Assembly (NCBI GenBank): GCA_001724265.1
Contig: MEDY01000136.1
Span: 1-64,000, forward strand
Length of the DNA: 64,000 nt
Reading direction: 5' to 3'
From: Rhizaria sp. SCN 62-66
Taxonomy: Eukaryota; Rhizaria, unplaced
Both the position numbers and the translations under genes were made by a program. Below the pieces are notes generated by a model that was not told the DNA's origin, did not search any database, and saw only the letters and a list, made by a program, of their open reading frames with translations. How positions within the stretch are numbered: the first letter of the stretch is position 1; every line of letters starts with the position of its first letter. Below are positions 34,033-45,420 of the stretch, piece by piece.

Positions 34033-37000
34033 TCACGCCGAGGGCACCTGCTCGCCGCCGCCCGCCACGGCCGCAAAAAAGCTCACGAGCCTAATCCGCT
34101 CTGCGCCGCGCACGCCGCCCTGCCCGGTCACGGCGTCGGCGGCCGCACTGCGCAGCGCCCCGCGGCGGCACACGACCACGACGGTGGCCTGCGCGCGCGA
34201 GAGCGCCACGTTGGCGCGGTGCGCGTCGCCCACGAAGGCGAGCTCGCGCGCGGTCGGCGCGGCGGACAGCGCCGCCGAGAAGACCACTACGGGCGCTTGC
34301 TGGCCCTGGAAACGGTCCACCGTCCCCACGGCCACGTCCGAGAGCCGCGGGAGCTGCCCCATCGCGTCGGCGCTCGCGCTCGCTGTGGCAGCGGCGGCAG
34401 TGGCGGCGGCGGTGGCGGTGGCGGTGGCTTTGGCGGTGCGGCGGCCGCGAATGGGCGTACTGCGCGCGTCTGCCGCCGCCAGCGCCGCGCGGCGTGCGTC
34501 GGCGGCCGCGAGCGCCCGCTGCACGGCCTTGACCTGCGCGTTGTACGGCGACACGACCAGCACGTCGGCCGCAGTCAGCGCGCGCCCACTACTGCTGCTG
34601 TCGCCGTCGCCTGCGCCGGTGCCGAAGTTAAGCCGCCCGTGATCGAGCAGGTCCGCGACGATGCGGGCGACGGCGCGCGCCTCCTCGGGGCTGCACAGCG
34701 ATTCGCGCTGGCTGCCGCTGCTCAGGCCCAGCGCGGCGAGCTCGCTCTCGCCCGCCGCGCCCGTGGTCGTCGCGGCGGCGGCGCTGTCGCCGTCGCCGTC
34801 GTCGTCGCGGAAGAGGTGAACGGCGGGCCGCTGCGCGGTGTCCAGCGGCAGGCCTTCGAGCAGCTGCGCGAGCGCCTCCTTGCCGGTGACCGCGCCGCCG
34901 ATGCCGCCGATGCCGCCGCTGCCGCCAATACGGGCGTCGACGAACTTGGCGTCAGCGAACTTGGACGCGGCCACGAGCGTGTCCGCTGACGACACCACCA
35001 GCGTGAGGGAGTCGTCGTCAGCGGCGTCGTCGCCGTTGTTGTTGGTGGTGCTGCCGCTGTCCCAGAGCATTGTCACGACGCCCTGCTGCGGCAGCGTGTG
35101 TGCCAGCAAAGCAGACTGCGGCGCCGACACACGCAGCGACGCGACAGGCTTACTGCCGCTGCTGCCGTTGTCCGCGGACTGATCGCCAGTCTCGGCGACA
35201 GCGGCGGCGGACATGAGGTGGCCTCCGTAGAATGCGCGCGAGACGACGTCGCAGAGCGGGGGCGGCATGCGGTGCGACAGCGGCAGGAACAGGCCGCGCG
35301 CGGGCGGCACCACCCGCGGCGACGGCGTCAGCGCAACGTCCTCGCCGTAGAACTGCGACAGCAGCGGCTCCGACAGCACGCTGAGGCCGCCGCCGGCGCT
35401 CGCGGCCAGGTCTTTGGCAGCATCGTGCTCCGTGTACTCAGGCAGCGCTCTCGAGGGTCTGAACGTCGCTGCAGAGACGGGGCGAGGCTCGGCGATGACC
35501 ACGACGGCCCCGTCCTCGTCGCGTCCCGCGGCGTCTGCAGCGCTGCGGGCAGCGCGACTCCGGCTCCGGCGCGGCGCGTCGGAGTCGGCGTTGGCGGGAC
35601 AGCGCGCGACGCCGCGGAGCGCCCACTCGAGCGCCGACAGCGCAGCGGGGCCCTCGTGCGCGGCGCGGGCGGGCGCGGCGAGCTGCCGGTGGTCACCAAC
35701 GAGCGCGACCGAGCCCACGGCGCCCGACGCGAGCACGGCGGCGAGCAGCGGGAGCGCGAGCTGCCCCGCCTCCTCGGCCACCAGCAGCGGCACGGGCGGC
35801 GCGCCGGCGGCGCGGGCGAAGACGGCGGCGCCCGAGAGCGCAGGCGCGGACAGCACGGCCAGCTCGAGCCGGGCCGCCGCGCGGGGCGACAGCGCGCGCG
35901 CGACGTCCGCGTCAGTGGGGAGCTTCGTGCTGTCGGCGTCTTCAGTCGGCGAAATCGCAGTGGCAGTGTCGAGCTCGGTCGAAACCCACTCTGCGTCGTC
36001 GCAAGGAGTACTCGGTGCGAAGCCAGCGAATGACGGTACGTTTGCGGGTTTGGGCGCGGCCGGTGCGGAGCGTAATTTAGACAGCAAGGCAGGCGCCGAG
36101 CCCGCAGCATCATCGTCTTGACCGTGACGCCACAAAGCGGTGAGCTTCGTCTCAGTCAGCGCCGATGAGAGAAACGCCCACGACGATCCGCCGACAAGAG
36201 AGAAGATGTTCTCCCGGAATTGCTCTCCGGACACGACGCCGAGGGGCCGCTCCTTGTCGCCGCGTGGGGTGATCAGGCACGCAGACGCGCGCGGCTTCGT
36301 GATGAACGGCCAGAGCTTGCTCGCGGAGGCCGCGACCACGATCGCGCCGCAGTCCGCGGACTCGCCCTTAGACTCGCTGGGGAGGGTGACTTCTTCGAGC
36401 GCAACGATCAAGCCGTCGCCCGCACGCGGCATGCCCCTGTTCGCGGCTGAGGACAGCCCGGCCGCTGCGCGTGCGCTCACGAGGGGCTCGAGCAGCGGGG
36501 ACACGTTTTCGCCGAGCTTCGCGGCGATGAGCCCGCGCACCATGGCGAGGACGCGGGTCGGCGGAGCGCGCGACGAACTGGGTGACGCCGCGGGCGGCGG
36601 TGCGGGCGTCAGCGACGGTATAGTCACTGCGCGCACAAAGGGCACCGTCTTCCGCGCCGGCTGCGGCTGCTGGACGAGCGCGCGCGCAGTCCGCACGGTC
36701 GAGGCCAGGAGCCCGTCCACGGCGAGGTGCGTGTGCGACGTCACGCCCACGGTCACCGAGCCCAGCGGGGGCTCCTGAGGCACCTGCGTCAGCAGTAGCT
36801 GTGCCAGCGCGCGCGCCGTCAGCGTCGTCTTGCCCGTGCCCGGCGGCCCCTGCACGCACACCACCGACGCGGCGCGGCCGGTCTGCGCCAGCACCATACG
36901 CCGAAGCAGCTCTGCGAGCGCGGAGGCCGCGTCCGCAGGGTCGCTGCGCGTCACCGCGGCCGTCACGGCGGCGGCGGTGTCGGCCACGTGCGCGGGCACG

Positions 37001-40000
37001 CGCCGCAACAGCAGCGCCTCAAGCGCGGGCGCCAGCGCGCCGGGCGGGAGCGTGAGCGCCACGGCCGCGTGCGGGCCCACCGCAGAGGGCGCCGCGCGCG
37101 CGACGACCGCGCCGGGCGCGTGGGTCAGCAGCGCCGCCAGCGGGGGCGCGCCGAGGGTCGCGTGGAGCCGTGCGACGGCCGAGGCAGCGAGCGCGAGGCG
37201 CGACGCGGTGACCGTGAGCAGGTCTTCCGCGGCGGAGCGCAGCGCGGCCTCGAGCGCGTCGGTGTTGACGTAGTCGGACGGGAGCAGCGAGAGCCGCGCG
37301 GGCAGCAGCGAGCGCAGCGGCAGCGACTGCGGCGGCGGCGGCAGCGGGAGCCCGGCCGTAAGCGAGCTGTACTTGGCCTCCGCGAGCCGTGTAAGCGCCC
37401 CCTTGGTGAACCGCACCCAGACGAACCCTGTGGTGCCGCTGCTCCCCTGCGCCGGTGCCGTCGCTGACTCGGAGGCGGAGGCCGCGGCGACGAACTCGGC
37501 CGCCGCGCGCGCGGACGCCGGAATGGCGACGCGGATAACCGTGAGCGCGCCTATGCGCGCGCCGTGCACGGGCAGCGCCGAGGCGGAGCCCGTGTATACC
37601 TCCCACTCTCCGGCCGCGACCGCGGCGGAGACGGCGGCGGGCACGGCGCCCGGTGCGGCGGTGCTAACGGTGGTGTCGGCCGTGATGGGGTCAAGGCCGC
37701 GCAGAAAGCTCGCCGGTAGCGGCTGCGAGGCATCAAAACTGTAGCAGAAGTCGAGCCGCGTTGGCAGCTTCGACGCGAGACTCGGCTGCACCGCGCAGCC
37801 GCTGCGCTCCCACAGCAGACGCGCCACGGCGTCCGTCGCGGCCGCAGACGCGGCCTACGGGGAGGCGCCCGCAGCGAGCGCGGCGTCGAGGGCCGCGTCG
37901 GCCGCAGCGGAGCGCTCGTCCATGGCGACCGCGTTGGCGCCCGCAGGCGCGCCGACAACGAGTACGTCGGGCGCGGAGGCCGCGGTCTCGGCGCTCCGGA
38001 CCGAGTCGAACAGCCATTGAGACAAGGCGGGTATGGCCGCGGCGGCGCGCGCGCAGGCGGCTGGCGGCAGACGAGCGAGAGCCGCAGCCACGTTAGCGTC
38101 CTGAACCAGCTCGTCGTGCGTGCGCGCGCGCAGCAACGGCATGAGCGCGGTCGCGGCGCGCGCCTCGGTGGGGAAATAGAGCAGGCACGACGAGAGGACG
38201 CGCGCGCACAGAGCGAGGTCCGTGTCGGCGGCGAGCAGCACGGTGTCCACGGCCGCCGTGACGTCGTAGGGCGGCGGCGGCAGCGGAAGCGCGTCGAGCA
38301 GCGCGTTCAGGTGCGGCAGAATGGTGGCGTAGCGAGCCAGCGGCGCATCCCATGCGGAGCACGCGTCGGATTCGTTCGCGTCCTCCTCCTCCCCGAGCGC
38401 GGCCATGCGCAGCCGCAGTTCGTCGTCAAAGCGGGCGCGGGTGCGAACGTTACATGCAGCGAACGCATCCGAGTTGATCTTTGCCTGGACTTCGATGTCG
38501 TCATTGTCACCGAGCATTTCCGCAGCGGTGGCGCTCAGCGCGGCGACGGCGCGGCACAGTGTGAACAGCACGGGCGGCGGCAACGCCCGGTGCAGAGGCT
38601 GCGGCAGCGCGCGCGCGATCGCCCGCAGCGTGAAGAGCAGCGGCGCCGCGGCAGCCAGCGTGGCCGCGCGGGCCGGAGCCGTCATGTAGGCAAAGCCGTC
38701 CTCGGAGACCATGGCGGCGACCGCGGGCGGCAGCTCGAGCACGGGCGCGACCACGCGCGCGCCCACGGCCTCGGCCGCGTTGAGCTCGCCCTGCTCGGGG
38801 GAAGACGCGGGCTCGGCGGCGCCGGGGCCCGCGCGCGCGAATGCCTGCAGCGCGGCGGAGGGCGCGGCGGGCAGGCGCGAGAGCAGCGACAGCGCCGACG
38901 CCAGCGCGAGCGAAGATCCGGGCTCAGCAGTGGTGGCAGCGGCCAAGCCATTTTGTCTGTTTGAAGTCAAGCTGGTCGGTAAAACACTCTATGTCGCTGC
39001 CTCTGGGTCCGTATCAGCTGCCGGGGCAGCAGCGGCCGCCACGGCCGGCTGCAGGCGCGCGAGAGCGCGGGAGAGCGTGACGGCCTCGTCGATGCGCTTG
39101 CTCGGAGTCGAAATCGCCCCTGTGCCGACGCGCCCCTTCGCAGGCGTGCCCGCTGGCGTGCTGACAGAGACGGAGTCGCGCGCGGCGGTGAGCGCGGCGA
39201 CCGAGGAGTCCCGCACGGCGCGGAGCCAGAGCGTGACGTCGCGCAGGTTGGCGCAGTCGTCGCGGTTGTAGGCGCGGATGTCCACGAGCGCGGAATGGCG
39301 CGCCCACGGCACCGCGCGGCCCAGCGCGCCGCTGCCGCTCACGGTCACCGTCGCAGCCACGTCGTGCGCGGCAGCAACGACTTCACCGGCGCACTCCTCG
39401 GGGCTCGCGAGTGGCGAGCTCTTGTTGCCGAAAAGAGCTGCAGTGGCGCCGATGCTGCTGTTGCTGTTACTGCTGCAGTGTGTGTTGTCGGGGTCGGGGT
39501 CGCCGCTGCGCAGCCGCGCGATGTAGTCGGCCAGCCAGTCTGCGTAAGCACGAATACTGTCTTCTGCATTGGCTACGTCGCCGCCGCGGCCCGCGCCGGA
39601 CACCGTCACCAGCGCGCCCTGCGCCGCCGCACTGCCAGTCGCAGACGCAGAGCAGGTCGCTGCGTCAACACGCGCGTTGACGGTGAGCGTGGTGTCGGCC
39701 CATTGCGCGAGCGAGGGCGCGTGGCCGGCGCGGAGCACCTTCTCGACGTTCTTGAGCGAGTACCGCGGCTCGCCGACCGCAATTGCGCGCGTGACGAGCG
39801 GGTACACGTCGACAAAGAGCCCGCGCGCAATGAGCCGCTCAACGGCCACGGTGACCTCGGGGCCCAGCGTCGCGCTGTGGCGCCGCGCCATGCGCCGCAG
39901 CGCCGTCAGCTCGTATGGTGCGTAGTGATATACGCGCGGCGGCAGCGGCGGCGCAGCGCCCTCGGCGCCCTGTGCGCCCTCGGTGCCGTGTGCGGCTGCG

Positions 40001-43000
40001 CTGGCGTCGCCGTTGTCAGTGGCTGAGGCGACTGCGGTGAGGAAGCGCAGCACAGCGGCGAACATGACGCCCTCCTGGGGCAGGCTGTGGGCCCACCAGT
40101 CCACGAACGTCAGCGCGTCCTCGGTCGCGCCCTGAGACTCGGACGAGAGCGCCTCCTGCGCCGCCGCGGGGGGGCGCGCGGCCGCGGGCAGCGACGACAC
40201 AGCGCCCTCGACGACGGCGCCGATCATGTAGTCGAGATGCTGCGTGCGCGATTCGGCGGAGCCCCACTGCACGGCGCCAGGCGCAGTCGCAGTGGCGTCA
40301 TCACGACCGCGGCAAGTGGCCGCGGCGGCGGCGGCAGCGCGCCCGGCGGCCTCGGCCTGCGCGAGGTCGTCGAACGCAGGGTTATATAGCGTGAATCCCT
40401 CCATGTCGAAGTACACGTCGCCCACAGAGCCGACAGCGCCGGTAGAGTCAGCAGTCTCAGGCGTGGTATCATCAGAAGAGGAGGAAGCAGGCGCGCCGCG
40501 GCCCGCGTGTGGCAGTACTGCGAAGCCGCCGAGGACCTCCTCGCCCGCCTCGGCCCCGCCGGCGCTGTCGTCAGTCGCCGCGCCCTGTCCGCCCGCGGCC
40601 GCGAGCCCGGTTGCCGCGGCCCACGGCCGCCGCACGTCGGCGGCGGGCAGCGGTGCGGCCGCGGCGGCCGCGGCGGCGGCGTCGGCCAGGGTCCAGACGG
40701 GCGGCAGTGCGAGTCCCGCAGAGACGGCGCGCGCGGTGGCCGCCGCGGCCGCAGGGGAGGCGGCGGCCAGCGCGGCCGCGAGCTCGGGGTAGCAGCGTGC
40801 GGCTGACAGGCTGCGGAGCGTAGCGCGCGCCTGCGCCGCGGTCACGTGCACGGGGGTCTCGACGGCGGACTTGTCGTCGCTCTTGGCCGTAACCGTGATG
40901 GCCGCGGCCGCCGCGCGCGGGCCCGCGGCGAGCAGCAGCAGCGCGGCGCGCAGCCGGGCGCGGGCCGCCGTGGCGACGTCGCGCGACAGCTGCTGCAGCG
41001 CCGCCTGCAGCGCCAGTGGCTGCAGCGTCGCCGCAGGCAGCCCGGCGACGAAGCCGCTGCCGGCGCTGTCCGCGAACAGTGCGCTGCCGTCATCGCCATC
41101 CTCCTCGTCGTCGAACTGCCGGTCGTCGCCAAAAGCGGCGTCGCGGTCGGGAGCGGGTGCGAGCCCTACCGCGGCCAGGAAGCGGCGCGTCCAGTGCTCC
41201 GGCTCGTCCTCGGTCTCGGTCACCGCGCTGACGTCGTCATTGTGGTCGTCATCGTGCTTCTCTGGCATGGACGACAACGACGATAGTGCGTGCGGCTCAG
41301 TCGCCAGGCAGCGCGTCATGAGCCTCGCAGCCCAGCCCAGCCGGACCGCGACGTACCCCGGCACGGCGGCGGCGCGCGGCAGCGGCGGGAACGCGGCGCA
41401 GTCAACGCCGAGCACGTCGAGCGCGGCGCGCGGCAAGTAGACCACGCGCGCGGCGTTGAAGAGCACGCCCAGCCGCGCGAGGCGCGCCGCCGTGGGGATG
41501 CCGGCCGCGGCGAGCTTCGTGGCGTGGCGCGCGGTGACGCCCGCGACGGCGGACACGCAGTCGCGGCGAGCGAGCACCCAGGCCGCCAGCGCGGCGTAGC
41601 TGGCGTGGTCGGCTGCCGATGTGGGCAGCGCGGGCGGCGCGCGCTCGGGGTGGAAGGACGCTGCGAACTCGCCGTACGAGGCCGCGAGCAGGCGCGCGCA
41701 GCCCAGCGCGTGCGCCAGCGGGAAGCGGTGCAGGCGGCCCGAGCCCAGCGCTACCACACCGTCGCGGAAGCGCACCGTGGGTGGCAGCTGCGCGCGCAGC
41801 ATCAGCGCGTAGAGCGCGATCTGCAGCATCGCGGCCGGCTTGACTTCCGAAGACAGTTTCGCGTCCCACACGTCGTACACGATCGTGCCGCAGTGCGGGC
41901 ATGGGCCGTTCGCGTGGTGACCGTGACTGTGACTCGAGGCTGTCGCATCATCCTCGGGGTTAGTCTTGTTGTTGGTACTGCTCTTAGCGTTGCCACTCTG
42001 CGTCGTGGCCGCGCAGTCGCAGGGCACGCGGACGAGGAAGTCGAAGATGCCGTAGCAGCGCACGCTCTCGACGGCGCCCAGCTCGAACTCGCTGCCCTCG
42101 GCAGACGACACCGACACGTCCGCAGCGGCCGCGGCGGCCGTCACCATCGTGTTGGCCTGCTTGATCAGCTTCGCGGGCGCCGACTCCTGCGGCAGGCCAG
42201 TCCGCGGCTCCGTCACCGCAGCGCCGCCCCCGCCGGCGGCGGCAGCGCTGCCGGCCGCTGTCGCGGGCGCGGGCGAGGAGGGCGGCGCGAAGTCGCAGCC
42301 GCCCGTGGCGCGGGTCCAGATGTCCGCCTCGACTGAGCCCTGGTAGATGACGGCGACGCCCGCGGCCACGGCGGTGAGCGTGCGTCGCAGCCGCTCCGCG
42401 CGCGGGGCCGCGGCCAACGTGAGGTCTAACACGCACCCGCCGCAGTCGCACGCCGCACTACTCGCGCTAGCGTTGTTGCGGAGGCACGTGCAGGAGCGTA
42501 CGAGGCCGTCAAGCACGTGCGCCTCGTGGAGCAGGCCGCGCTGCATGGCGAGCGTCATCGCGGGCGCCGCGGGCGACACGGCGCTGTGCACGCGCGCGTC
42601 AACGGTCGCGCACATCTTCATGTGCTCACCCCACGGCGACGCCGCGAACGCGCACAGGCGCGACGGCGACGTGAACACCACGGAGGGCCGCACGTAACGC
42701 GGGTAGCGCGCCAGCACGGGCGCGAGCGCGGGCGCGGCGGCCCCGGCCGCAGCAGACGCGTCCGCAGGGCCGGCGTCGCCGTCGCCGTCAGCAGCGGCGG
42801 CGCCAGCGTGCGCGGCGAGGTAGCCCTCGACGGCGGCGTGCAGCGGCGGGAATAGCGCAACGCAGGCGGCGCGGTCGCGCAGCACGGCCGTCCGGCCGCT
42901 GGGCAGGCGCACGAACTGCGGCGGCGTCGCCAGCCCGGCGGCCTCGGACTCAGTCGCGGTCCCGGCGCCATTGCCCGAGCCGACCTCGGCCTCGGTCTGG

Positions 43001-44625
43001 GCCTCATCGAGCGCGGCCGCGTGGGCGGCGTCGGCCGCGGCGGCGAACACGGAGGGCGCGAGAAAGGGGAACGGGTGCGACGGCAGCGCGGGCGGCGGCG
43101 GCAGCGGCGTCCGTGCCGGCAGCAGCGGCGCAGCGCCGACGTCGCCACCGTTCGCAGCGCTGGCGCTGGCGTTCGCAGGGCTGCTCTTGACCGCGGCGCT
43201 CTTGCCCTTAGGAGTCTTGGCCGCGGAAGCGGGAGTCTTGGCCGCGGAGGCGGGTGTTTTGGCCGCGCGCTTCGCCGCCGTGGCCAGGCTGCGAGCCGGG
43301 GAGCCGACTACAAATCCCGCCAGCGCGGGGAAAGCGGAGGAGGCGGCGGCAGTGCGGGCGGGAGATGCTAGAGCCGAGGCGGGGACTGGGGCGGGGGCGC
43401 GGAGTACGGCGAGGTCCACGGGGTCCTCCCAGCCCGAGCCAGCGCCCCGGCTGGCAGCGGCATCGGCAGCGTCAGCCACCGGGGTCGACGGAGACAGATC
43501 GGTCGCGTATGCGCGAGCGGGCGTGCTGTGCGCCAGCGAGCTCGCGACCGCCTGAGGCTGAGTGCGCAGAGCGGGCGTGTGCACTGGCGAGCGCACTGGC
43601 GAGCGCAGAGGGGCGCGCACCGGCACAGTGGTGATTGCGCGCCTCGCGGAGGGCATCGCTGCGTCGTAGGTCGCGGCGGAGTCAAACGGCAGCTCCCATC
43701 CGGAGCCACTGCCGCCGCTGCTGCCGGTCGCGTCCCTGCTGCCGGTCGCATCACTGTTGTTGGCCACGGTGCTGCTGCTCACGGCCACTCCGCCGCGGCT
43801 GCCGACAGGAGTGGGGGCGCCCACGGTCGCAACGGTCCGCGCGCGCGGGGGGCCGAAGATCGCGGACACAGGGGCCGGCCCGTTGTTGTTGCGCGGAGAG
43901 CCGGTGCTTGCACTCGGCTGAGCGGCAGCGGCAGGGACTGGGGCCTGCGGGCCGAGCGCGTCCGCGTCGAAGGGGAGCTCCCAGCCCGACGCTGCGCCCC
44001 GGGCGTCCTCGTCCTCGCCCTCGGGGTTGTAGGGCCGCTCCCATCCCGACTGCGCCGGGGTCCGCGGTGCAACAGGAGCGGGAGCGAGCGCGGGCGCAGT
44101 GCGGCGCAGCATCGCCGCAGCCGCGGGGCACCGGGACGCGACTGCAATGGTGGCGACAGCGGCCAGGGCCGCACCGGGCGCCGGCGCGGGCGCGGGCGTG
44201 TTGAACGCGGCGAGGTCGAGGGGCGTCTCCCAGCCGCTGGGCGAAGGCGAGCGCTCGGGGCGCTCCGCCGACGCGACAGACTGCTTAATAGCGCTGTCGC
44301 GGGCAGACGCGGGAGGAGGTGCGGGAAAGCCGCTGGGGGCGCCGGAGGGAAAGTTCACAGCGCCTGACGCGAGCGGGCGGTAGGCGTTCTTGCCGTAGAG
44401 GTAGGAGCCCGCGGGGACGCGCACTACGGGCTGGTGTGCGGGCACAGAGGTGGCAGGGGCCGGGACAGGGGCCGGGTGCCCGCCCACTGAGGGGAACACC
44501 GAGCGGCCTGGACCTCCGTCGGCGGACGCAGTGGCGACGTCAGAGTGCGCGGAGCCGGACATTGCGCTCGAAACAGAGCGGTTGACCGCCGTGGCAGCCA
44601 TTTGGGTGACCTTTCGGGCTTGCAT
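34033..44625 (-). CDS. Giant RecB-like (TM0106-type) nuclease fused to SF1 helicase, two in-frame UAGs
   Basis: Single frame, ATG 44625 to TGA 34033-34035, 3,530 residues and no intron. The N-terminal ~560 residues are disordered with five SGWExP-type repeats and a KTPASAA repeat. A RecB-like PD-(D/E)XK nuclease follows (GIFDFLV near 858, DAKL near 919, QIALYALML near 935) with nearby Cys-rich segments (CDCGGC, CPHCG) that may bind metal. Next is an RNase H-like exonuclease part (VYFDMEG near 1403 to NRDDCANLRDVTLWL). UAG codons sit at 1879 and 2257 in the linker. The SF1 helicase shows GPPGTGKTT near 2592, VAEEAGQ and VGDHRQLAAP near 2945-2975, VVSPYNAQVKAVQ, GTVDRFQGQ near 3430 and VALSRAQATV. 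TM0106 nuclease plus AAA_11/12 helicase is a known prokaryotic architecture, about 1,100-1,200 residues. A role in DNA or RNA processing is likely; the exact substrate is unknown. Confidence 0.82.
37855..37857 (-). other. In-frame UAG codon read as sense
   Basis: Residue 2257 of the nuclease-helicase, between AAGASP and AASAAATDAVARLLWERSG. The helicase half that follows has no ATG near its start. Confidence 0.82.
38989..38991 (-). other. In-frame UAG codon read as sense
   Basis: Residue 1879 of the nuclease-helicase, between DTDPEAAT and SVLPTSLTSNRQNG. The 377-codon stretch up to the next UAG is in the same frame and has no ATG near its beginning. Confidence 0.8.
43190..43275 (-). repeat. 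KTPASAA tandem repeat in nuclease-helicase N-terminus
   Basis: Three imperfect 21-bp units encode AKTPASA-AKTPASA-AKTPKGK. It resembles the basic, proline-containing tails of histone H1 and may bind nucleic acid. Confidence 0.8.
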
Positions 44626-45420
44626 GGCTCTGTGTCAGCAACAAGAGTGAGGGGTCACCACAAAAGAGTGCAAGGGTAAGTTTGCCTATCCGGATGAAGC
44701 AGTTAAAGGTTTGCAGTCAATATATAATTTTCGCGAAATAGTGAAAATAAAATAAATTGTGTGTTGGTCGTGGTATTTCTTTGGTTAATGCGTTGTACAT
44801 GGAATGGTTTGAGTCCACAGAAGAACGCTCACCGACGAGTTCTATACTGTGGATTGGTCTCTCTGCACACAGTTGGTGTAGTTTTTGTTTTCTTCGCCAC
44901 CAGCAGTCTCGTCGACGACCGACCCAAACCGGTTCGCAGGTCCGCTAAATGAGCTGCGAGTCGGTTCTGTCCGCACGTATGTACTGATAACAAATAATAA
45001 CGGTAGATTAGCTGTTTATCTATCCGATATTTTGTATTTGTCATATATAACGGACACTTCCCTTCGGTGCAGCAACTCTCCGCTTCGTCATTACGCTCAC
45101 CCTCCTTCACCCGCTCGTTCACCCTTTCTCACTCCGCCTCACACTCCTGCCTGATGGTCTGCACGCGGCAACCCTCTGCAGCTTGTTTACCCTTGCGTTA
45201 GGCGTTGATACAGCGCACGCACGTCGACCCGACCGCCGCCGCTGCCGCCGCGCGCACCTCTGGAGACAGGTCGCTCGCAAACTTGCTGCGACCACTCCCC
45301 TTCTTCCAACTAAGAGGTCTCTCTCTTTTCCCACTTTCTCGCTCTCTCGCCTTTGCGCCCATCCCAGCCACGGCCACCGCGAGAGAGAGCGTGTCTTGCA
45401 CGCCCCGTAGCACCGACTCG
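44626..45420. other. Divergent intergenic region
   Basis: 795 bp between the starts of the nuclease-helicase (-) and the PX protein (+), presumably holding both promoters. The left two thirds are AT-rich; the last ~250 bp are pyrimidine-rich and could be the 5' UTR of the PX gene. The PX frame is open upstream to 45205 but from a TTG. No RNA gene is recognised. Confidence 0.5.

Noticed and set aside
37855-38988. Independent 378-codon gene between two TAGs
   Set aside because: No ATG near its beginning and the same frame as the domains on both sides; it is the linker of the nuclease-helicase.
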